64,000 nucleotides of DNA from Gambelia wislizenii (lineage: Eukaryota > Chordata > Lepidosauria > Squamata > Crotaphytidae), in contig JAUMIR010000001.1 in NCBI GenBank assembly GCA_030847615.1, positions 61,765,501-61,829,500 of the forward strand, written 5' to 3'. Positions 57,030-64,000 of the stretch are shown one piece after another (the first letter of the stretch is position 1; the number at the start of each line of letters is the position of its first letter). The position numbers and the translations under genes were made by a program. The notes beneath the pieces are model-generated. The model saw only the letters and a program-made list of their open reading frames with translations. It was not told where the DNA came from and ran no database searches.

Positions 57030-57245
57030 ATTCAATGTGGTGTAGTGGCTGGAGGGCTGGAATGGATTGAAGAGACTAGGGTTTAAATCATTGTTCCACC
57101 ATAAACCTTCTCTGTGATTTTTGGCCAGCTACACATCCTCAACCAAGCCTCACTGTGCTGTTGAGAGAATACAATGGGATGACCTATATGTATGCTACCC
57201 TGGGATTATTGAAGGAAGGGCAGGATAGAGCTATATGAGAAAATA
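57030..57245 (+). mobile_element. tRNA-derived SINE (lizard type)
   Basis: ATGTGGTGTAGTGGCTGGAG (A box), GGGTTTAAATCATTG (B box), TTGGCCAGCTACACA, and the end CTACCCTGGGATTATTGAAGG...GGCAGGATAGAG. Confidence 0.75.
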
Positions 57246-58110
57246 ATGGCCTCACGTACATAGGGGCCGGTTCCACGACAGGAAAAAGTTCGCCAGATTC
57301 CGGATTACCGTCCTTTCGTATCAGGAGCGCATAAATCACACGGTGCCTGGCATTTCGAATGATCCAGACACTTTCTGTTTTGCTTAATTCACACAGGCAA
57401 AGGTGGGGGGGAATCGCCTCCAGATGATTAAAGTCAGGCAGGAGGCGGGGAGGGAGCAAGGAGGGGGTCATGGAAACCATAAATAATGAGAGGAAAGAAA
57501 AAGGACAAACAAACAAGCAATCGAAAGAGCGATCTGACAAACTTCCCCGTCTTCCCCAGCCCTGAAAGGCTTTTGTAAAGAAAGGAGTCAATGAAAGCAT
57601 GAACAAGCAAAAGCATAGTGGAGCAGATTGCATGCACACACAAACACACCACAGAACTAGGGCTTGCCTCATTTGGTTTCCCTCCCTCCGAAGGCTTGAA
57701 TAAAGGCAAGTGAATGGAAGGACAAACAAACAAAAGAACGAACATGCGATCGGCTGTTTTCCAGCACACACACCCCCCCACACACCCCCACACACCCCAG
57801 CGAAGCAGCGAAGCATCTTCCCACCCCCCCCACCCCCCAAAAGATAGACAGGAAGGGCTCCATTTTCCAAAGTGAGTTGCAAGCAGAAGGAGGGTGAATT
57901 TCTTCTCTCCAACCCTTCAGTCTATTCGGATAAAGCACTCCAACCAATCAGGATTCAGCTCTGCTCACAGTAATTCGAAAAGGCAGATGCCAGTTTACAC
58001 GATCGTTAGTTCCCACGGTAAAGTATGCGCATTTTCGCGAACTTAATCAAAAAAGTGCGGAAAACTAGCGAAAGCTGATACTGCGCAACTTATGGGTTTT
58101 TTGCACCCCC
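57246..58110. promoter_or_regulatory. CpG-containing segment upstream of SGNH frame (possible promoter)
   Basis: CpG is much more frequent here than in most of the window, notably 57270-57360 and 57970-58090 (TTTCGCGAAC, AGTGCGGAAAAC, TAGCGAAAGC). It could be an unmethylated promoter region or simply young sequence. No TATA box placed with confidence. Confidence 0.35.
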
Positions 58111-58249
58111 TCCTTTTGAAAAGGGCGCTGTTGCTTTGAGATGTGTGGGAACTATCAGGCTTCTTGCCGCATTCTTTGAGGATTTATTTTGCCGTGGAAA
58201 CGACCCCATAGTTTTTAATACAGTGGTGTTTAGTGAAAATGGCAAACCT

Positions 58250-58311
58250 GTTAAAACAGACATCCCCCCGGATCTGGAAGAATGGTAGATCCGGGGGAGG
58301 TGTTTTAATGA
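58250..58311. other. Inverted repeat centred on CCCCCGGATCT / AGATCCGGGGG
   Basis: Perfect 11-bp arms at 58265-58275 and 58287-58297, extended by an imperfect outer pair TTAAAACA / TGTTTTAA. It lies between the CpG segment and the SGNH exon. Confidence 0.6.
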
Positions 58312-58631
58312 TGGGCATGGAGATGAGCGCAGGGGTTGGCCGGGGCATGGATACACCCTGGTCAGGAGGAGACAGGGGTGGGCACAAGGTATCAATTTTG
58401 GATGATCACGAACAAAACCCTGGCATGCATTGGTTTGGGTGGCGTGCGTTTCTGCTCCCATTCCTTTAGGATTGGGGCGGCTTGAACAGCCGCTGTGATG
58501 GGTATGCAGCCGGAGGCCATTAAGAGGTTGGGACGTTGGAAGTCAGCTGCTTACAAGGGCTATGTCCATCCAATTTGCAATTGACTAAGTATCTGGTTGT
58601 GTCCTGTGATTGTCTGTGCTTTCTTTTCCAG

Positions 58632-59218
58632 ATATGAGATACCGGGTACTGATTTGTGGCCACAGCTTTGTGTATTGGGTGGCACGACATGTCAGGAGGA
58701 GCCATTTGGGTCTGCAGCTGGGTCTTGGAGACATTGCCTCTGTCGAATGGCTTGGCAAACGGGGTTTGAGGTGGAATGGTCTAATCTCTTTGCTGTTTCA
58801 GGAGCGTCGTGGACCTCCTCCGCATGTCTTGGTGATCCATCTTGGCGGCAACGATCTGGGCCTTCTGAAAGGCAGAGCTTTGACGCTACAGGCCCTTGCT
58901 GACATGCGACGCTTTAAGGCGGTGTGGCCGCAAGTCTTTCTGATTTGGTCTGATATCATTCCACGACTCTCCTACCCAGGTGAAGGGGCCCCCAAGCTGT
59001 TGGATATTGCCCACAAAAAAGTAAACAAGGCTGTGCACAGGGCAATGGATGGAGGCCTTGGCCATTTCATCCAGTACCCAGGCATTTCATACAAACACCC
59101 GGAGCTTTATAGGGTTGACGGGGTCCACTTGTCAGACATGGGGATCCAGCTATTTCTTGAGGGTATGCGAAAAGGGGTGAGGGCTGTATTAGCTTTCTGT
59201 GTGGGGGATAGGGGCTAA
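58632..59218 (+). CDS. SGNH/GDSL-hydrolase-like protein, intact frame
   Basis: An undamaged frame of about 195 codons from the ATG at 58634 to the TAA at 59216-59218. It has the SGNH hydrolase blocks in order: GHSFV (block I, with the catalytic Ser; the usual GDS is GHS), LVIHLGGNDLG (block III, Asn), and VDGVHLSD (block V, catalytic Asp and His). A good splice acceptor (GTGCTTTCTTTTCCAG) ends just two bases before the ATG, so this may be a last exon rather than a complete gene. Two poly(A) signals follow. From memory, similar proteins accompany tyrosine-recombinase retroelements (Ngaro/DIRS type) in fish, amphibians and reptiles; CR1/L2 ORF1 esterases are another SGNH group. No recombinase or RT of that type is in the window. 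High CpG suggests it is young or conserved. Confidence 0.75.
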
Positions 59219-59603
59219 GTGGACACTTGCCCCTATCTGTGGCAGGGAGTGGGGAGAGAATGATTTGGCGTTCACCTATGGCAACCTCAAGTTGAGTGGA
59301 AGGATAGCCCTCACTGAACTGTACCGGCATCTTAATGGATGGGGTGCAGCAAGGTAGGGTATCCTTAGGGCCAGCTTCGGGTGGCGATCCTTCACAGAAG
59401 CTACACGGCTTAAGGATTTCCTTCCTGGTGCAGGGCCCTCCAGCAGATGGCGCCCGAAGGGAACCCTGGACACCGGGATCCCCATTGGGGCTCAGGTGAG
59501 TCACCCAGGGATGCTGGGAGTTAGGTCACTTGTGACCAACTGCCCAGGTGCCCCTGCAAGGGATCTTCCCCCTTTATACATTGACATACCCCAAGAAAGA
59601 TAC

Positions 59604-59628
59604 AATAAAAAGAAAAAATATCAATAAA
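59604..59628 (+). terminator. Two poly(A) signals after the SGNH frame
   Basis: AATAAA at 59604-59609 and again at 59623-59628, followed by a T/G-rich TTCTGTGTCTGGTCTCGTT. Spacing of about 390 bases from the stop suits a short 3' UTR. Confidence 0.6.
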
Positions 59629-59929
59629 GTGGCCCGTATTTCAACCCAATCTTCTGTGTCTGGTCTCGTTATTTCATGCGTCAATCATTAATAGAAGTAT
59701 TCCTCAATTTAGACTGTTCCTCTGTATCTTCCTGTCTCTTCTTATGGCCAATTCATATGCTACTTTCATATGCCACTTTCTGTACAGTGATATAAATACA
59801 TCAATTTTACTTTTGTTATTATTTAGCATCAAGTAAATTTCAACTTCATTCATATGAATGAGTGACCTCCCAGGAGCCCTAGTCATGAACAGCCCTTCTC
59901 AGATCTTCCAAACTAAGCGCGGCATTACC

Positions 59930-60270
59930 TGTAAAGGTTTATCTACATCACCAGGATACACCAGCTCCCCTGGCTGCGGAAGTGGCCCGTTCTGCTCCCA
60001 TTACCACCATGGAATGAGCCAGAGTCCACAAAGGAATACCATCCTGTTCCTGCTGCTGCCACCATTTTCTTTGCTGCCTGGAAGCCAGGAAAGGAGCCCA
60101 CAACATGTGACTGAAGACCCCCTGCATGTGACCAGCCTTGGTCACATGTTGCAGGACCCCAGTCTGGCTTCCAGGAGAGCAAGGGAGATGTCGGTGGCAG
60201 TGAAGGCCAGTGTGCCAGACAGGCTACTGTGGGCACATGGTGCCTAATCCAGGTTTTGTCTGCCAGTACT
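59930..60270. mobile_element. Palindromic MITE, full-looking copy
   Basis: GTTTATCTACATCACC at the left, and a central palindrome around CTGCATGTGACCAGCC and GGTCACATGTTGCAGG, with GGCTTCCAGGAGAGCAAGGGAGATG. Related to 38560-38890 and 23365-23525. Confidence 0.6.
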
Positions 60271-60304
60271 GGATTAAACTGTGTATTTTATTATAGCAGT
60301 TTAT

Positions 60305-61076
60305 TGAGCCCTCCTCTCCATTGACGCCCCCTTGTTGTGGGAAAGAGGCTTGCGTACCCTAATGATGTTTTGAGCTATGCTGGCGGTGGCATAATAGCCA
60401 CTGGTAGGGTCTCCCATGCCAGACAGGTCAAAACCGAAGGGTCTGACAAAGAGTGTCAAAGGGCAGGATGGGCTCTCTAGCCTTGTGGCAACCATCCGAG
60501 GAGAAGGAAAACTATAATCCCAAACCCGGGCAGATGGTGCTCGTCCAACCCTGTAAGGTCAACCATCTAAGAGAAGGAAACTCTAATCAAACCTACAGCC
60601 CGAGGACCTCGCTGCCATGTCCATGCTTGCAAGGCCACGGCAGATGAATCTCTGGTTTAAAGGGTGAGGCCAGTTCTGTGCACGCTGCAGTCCACCAGAA
60701 AAATCCATTGCACAGGCTTGAAGGACAAATCCAGTTCCAAAAAAGCCCTGTAGTGATAGGTGAGGGATGAAATGGCAGGTGTAAAGATGCACTGGAAGCC
60801 GCAGACCGAACCCTGCATGCAGGCGGTTCAGGACTTTGGTTGCTTGAAGCTGACCCGGGAGATGACAGTCTTGTTCGGCAGCATCCTTAACAACCAAGCA
60901 GCCTTTTTTAAGGAGAGCACTGCTTGCTCCACATGGAGAGGGGCCTAGAAAAGGTGGCCTAACGAAAGCTCATCCCCAACTACCTGGTTGGCTAGCCGCG
61001 GCCAACGGGAATCTTCTGATGCGGTCAAACCAAGGCAAAGAAACAAAGGCACACATCGGCCTCCAAAGGTGTAAAT
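60305..61076 (+). mobile_element. 5' region of the 61-kb LINE
   Basis: CpG-containing sequence continuous with the LINE, with stops in the ORF2 frame at 60960, 60993 and 61017. It probably holds the 5' UTR or remains of ORF1; I recognise no domain. The left boundary is uncertain. Confidence 0.45.
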
Positions 61077-62489
61077 AAACTGACACTTGCATGCTGGAAC
61101 ATCAGAACCATGCAAGACTCTGAAGACAGTGGACGGCCTGAGTGTCGTTCTGCCCTAATAGCCCATGAACTATCACGGCTTAATATTGACATCGCTGCTC
61201 TTAGTGAAGTTCACTTCCATGAGGAAGGCAGCCTTAAAGAACATGGCGCCGGCTACACACTTTACTGGTCTGGCAAACCCAAACCCAAAAAACATCTTTC
61301 AGGAGTAGGCTTTATGATTAAAAACTCCATTGCCTCCAAACTCGAAACCTTGCCAACAGGACACTCTGATCACATTATTTCCTTATGCCTCCCACATGTT
61401 GTTCTCTTTAGTATATATGCCCCAACTATGCAAACCGACCCTGTAAAGAAAGACAAATTCTACGCAGACCTACGGCAACTCATACAAAAAGTCCCTGTAG
61501 AAGATAAAATTATTATCCTTGGTGACTTCAATGCCAGAGTTGGAAAGAACTCCGAACCCTGGAAAGGTGTCTTAGGCAAGCATGGTGTTGGAAATTGCAA
61601 TGATAACGGACGCCTCCTGCTAGAGTTCTGTGCAGAACAACAGCTGACTATTACAAACACAATCTTTCACCAGAAAGATAGCTTGAAGACAACCTGGATG
61701 CATCCCCGATCCAAACATTGTCACCTCATTGACTATGTTCTAGTCTGTCAGAGAGACATTCGTGATGTCCATCATACCCGAGTGATGCCCAGTGCAGAAT
61801 GCCAAAGAGATCATTGCCTCATCAGATGTAAACTAAATCTTCATCTTAAGTTCAAACCTAAGAGGGGTGGCATCTTAAAGAAAAGACTCCAAGTCAACAA
61901 TCTTCAACAAGCTACCATGAGAGACAACTTCCAGGTAAATCTACAAAAAAAACTTGAAGACCATCCTACAGATCCTTCTCCTACAGTGCTTTGGCAACAT
62001 ATCAAAAAGAGTATCCTCCAGTCTGCAAAAGAATCCCTCGGGTTCTCCCACAAGAAAAATCAAGACTGGTTTGATGAAAACAACCAAGAGATCCAGGAGC
62101 TGTTGGCAAAGAAGAGAGCTACTCACCAGGCATACCTCGCCCAGCCAACTTGCCATGTAAGAAAAGCAGCTTTCCGCCTCACATGTATTAAACTACAACA
62201 AAAACTGCGAGACATGCAGAACAAGTGGTGGATCAATATAGCAGAAAAGACACAACACTGTGCAGATCTGGGTGATCATAGAGGATTTTATGAAGCTCTT
62301 AAAGCAGTGTTTGGACCTACTTATCAGGTCCAAAGCTCCTTATACAGTACAGATGGTCAAACATTAATTACTGATAAAGCCTCCATCCTGAATCGTCGGG
62401 CTGAACATTTTCAAAGTCTCTTTAGCGCCAACCGAGTAGTCCAAGGCTCAGCTATCCAACATATGATACAAAAACCAATGAAAAATTAA
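61077..62489 (+). pseudogene. LINE ORF2: APE endonuclease and connector, in-frame stop
   Basis: The frame opens at 61020; the endonuclease begins before the first ATG (61110), at LTLACWNIRTMQDS, which includes the active-site Asn. It continues with IAALSEVHF (Glu), YTLYWSGKP, IILGDFNARVG (GDFN), WMHPRSKHCHLIDYVLV and ECQRDHCLIRCKL; the catalytic SDH-type motif reads RDH. A Lys/Gln-rich connector follows and a TAA at 62487-62489 stops the frame, which reopens in register at once. The family is often annotated as 'craniofacial development protein 2-like'; I place it tentatively near the I/Vingi group, not BovB. It nicks DNA for retrotransposition. Confidence 0.8.
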
Positions 62490-64000
62490 TTGGACATAGC
62501 TCCCACTTTGGAAGAGACCCTTAAGGCCATACAGCAGATGAAAAATGGCAAGGCAGCTGGGATTGATGGAATCCCACCTGAAGTTTGGAAACATGGAGGT
62601 CATGCACTCCACGAAAAATTCCACAAATTCCTTGTGAATTGCTGGGAAAAAGGGGAACTGCCATCAGACCTCCGAGATGCAGTCATCATCACCATGTAAA
62701 AGAAAAAAGGAGCAAAATCTGACTGCTCAAACTATCAAGGCATAACACTGCTCTCTATTGCTGGAAAAATCCTTGCAAGGATACTCCTGAATAGATTAGT
62801 TCCTGCTATTGCAGAAGAACTTCTCCCTGAAAGCCACTGTGGCTTCAGAGCCAATAGGAGTACTACAGACATGGTATTTGCCCTTAGACAACTGCAAGAA
62901 AAATTTAGGGAGCAGAAAAAGGGTCTCTATGTAACATTTGTCAACCTCACCAAAGCCTTCGACACTGTAAGTAGAAAAGGTCTGTGGCAAATCCTGGAAA
63001 GACTAGGATGTCCCCCCAAATTCCTTAAAATGATTATCTTGCTACACGAGGGCCAGTGTGGTCAAGTCAGATATGGCGATGCTCTTTCAGAGCCCTTTCT
63101 AATAACTAATGGAATGAAGCAAGGTTGTGTTCTTGCACCAACTTTATTTACAATCTTCTTTAGCACGATACTCCAAAGGGCTATGGCAGAGCTTGAAGAA
63201 GATGATGGCATCTATATACATTACCGTACTGATGGTAGCTTGTTTAACTTTAGCCGTCTGAGGGCTCACACTAAGACTCTAAACTATCTAGTCTGTGAGC
63301 TGCTCTTCGCCGATGCTGCTGCCCTTGTTGCCCACACAGAAGCAGCTCTGCAGCGCCTAACGTCCTGCTTTGCAAGAGCTGCAGAGCTGTTTGGGCTAGA
63401 AGTCAACCTGAAGAAAACAGAAGTTCTTTACCAGCCTGCACCACAGGACGAACACCACCATCCCCACATTGCCGTCGGCAAATCTGTGCTCAAGTCCGTT
63501 CAGCAGTTCACCTACCTGGGAAGCATCATCTCCTCAGATGCCAAGATTGTCAAAGAGATCGATCACAGATTAGCAAAGGCATATAGTGCATTTGGAAGAC
63601 ATCACAAAAGAGTCTGGAGCAATAAACACCTGAGGCAAAGCACAAAAATCAGTATGTATAGAGCCATCATACTGTCTATCCTGCTTTATGGATCTGAAAC
63701 ATGGGTCACCTATTGCCACCACCTACAACTCCTCGAGCGCTTTCATCAGCGCTGTCTACACACAATCCTAAATATACACTGGACTGACTATGTGACGAAT
63801 GTTGCTGTCCTTGAGCAAGCAGGGATCACCAGCATTGAGGCCATGATATTGAGAACACAGCTGCGCTGGGCAGGGCACGTTTCTAGGATGGCGGACCATC
63901 GCCTCCCCAAAATACTACTCTACGGTGAACTCGCCATGGGTCAGCGTAAGAGGGGCGCTCCAAAAAAGCGATACAAGGACTCCCTGAAACAACATCTCAG
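62490..64000 (+). pseudogene. LINE ORF2: reverse transcriptase, catalytic Asp residues changed, runs off window
   Basis: Same frame as the endonuclease, with a second in-frame TAA at 62697-62699 and then open to the window end. Landmarks: GKAAGIDGIPPEVWK, NYQGITLLSIAGKI, CGFRANRSTTDMVFALRQL (fingers), motif A FVNLTKAFDTV where the usual Asp is Asn (62943-62945), motif B GMKQGCVLAPTLFTIFF, motif C LLFADAAALV where the second Asp is Ala (63315-63317), thumb VQQFTYLGSIISSDAKI, and C-terminal LRWAGHVSRMADHRLPK. The C2HC zinc finger expected at the end lies beyond 64000 but is seen in the fragment at 14.6 kb. Confidence 0.85.

Noticed and set aside
57184..57912. 242-codon minus-strand frame
   Set aside because: Gly/Cys/Phe/Leu-rich low-complexity sequence from CACACC and CCCC tracts, without a recognisable domain or a partner exon. 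Mentioned only in the CpG finding.
61110..62489. Reading the 61-kb frame as host gene CFDP2
   Set aside because: The name is a database artefact for LINE ORF2 proteins of this kind; the endonuclease and RT motifs show it is a retrotransposon.
1..64000. CRISPR arrays, bacterial operons, rRNA and functional tRNA genes
   Set aside because: Nothing of the kind is present; tRNA-like boxes all sit inside SINEs, and regular short repeats are microsatellites or the CR1 octamers.

Overview
The window looks like nuclear DNA of an amniote, most likely a squamate reptile (a lizard rather than a bird or mammal). The reasons are the mixture of repeats: CR1 LINEs ending in ATTCTATG-type octamers, L2 LINEs, a Penelope-like element, tRNA-derived SINEs of the lizard/snake type, and several families of palindromic hAT- and Harbinger-like MITEs, all in a moderately AT-rich background with many microsatellites. 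There are no bacterial operons, rRNAs, tRNA genes or CRISPR arrays. The species assignment is inference from remembered repeat families, not from a search.

Layout. 0.4-3.2 kb: an L2 LINE whose endonuclease half is inverted relative to its reverse-transcriptase half (twin-priming structure), abutting a CR1 fragment. 3.6-14.9 kb: Harbinger-like MITEs (one carrying a nested 329-bp foldback element), a full SINE, anonymous DNA, and the 3' end of an endonuclease-type LINE with a C2HC zinc finger. 19.2-21.8 and 26.8-28.2 kb: two long CR1 copies on the minus strand, with Penelope-like debris (including a hammerhead-ribozyme-like core), MITEs and SINEs between and around them. 28.7-36.3 kb: L2 and CR1 3' ends, hAT-like palindromes, SINEs. 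40.4-42.7 kb: a CR1 inserted into an older, oppositely oriented CR1. 44.5-49.0 kb: a MITE, a TTGGAC-rich stretch, a TG-rich minisatellite and a fossil L2. 51-57 kb: SINEs, a hAT-like MITE with an 8-bp target duplication, another CR1. 57.2-59.7 kb: a CpG-containing segment leading into an intact SGNH/GDSL-hydrolase reading frame with splice acceptor and poly(A) signals. 60.3-64.0 kb: a LINE with endonuclease and reverse transcriptase, cut by the window edge.

Host-gene content is sparse. The best candidates are three plus-strand segments with good splice signals and mutually compatible reading phases (30235-30305, 33079-33169, and a terminal segment 51493-51569 with a poly(A) signal downstream). 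They may be exons of one gene spread through the repeat-rich interval, but I cannot name its product. The SGNH reading frame at 58.6 kb is the only long, undamaged, non-LINE coding sequence; it probably derives from a tyrosine-recombinase retroelement or a domesticated relative.
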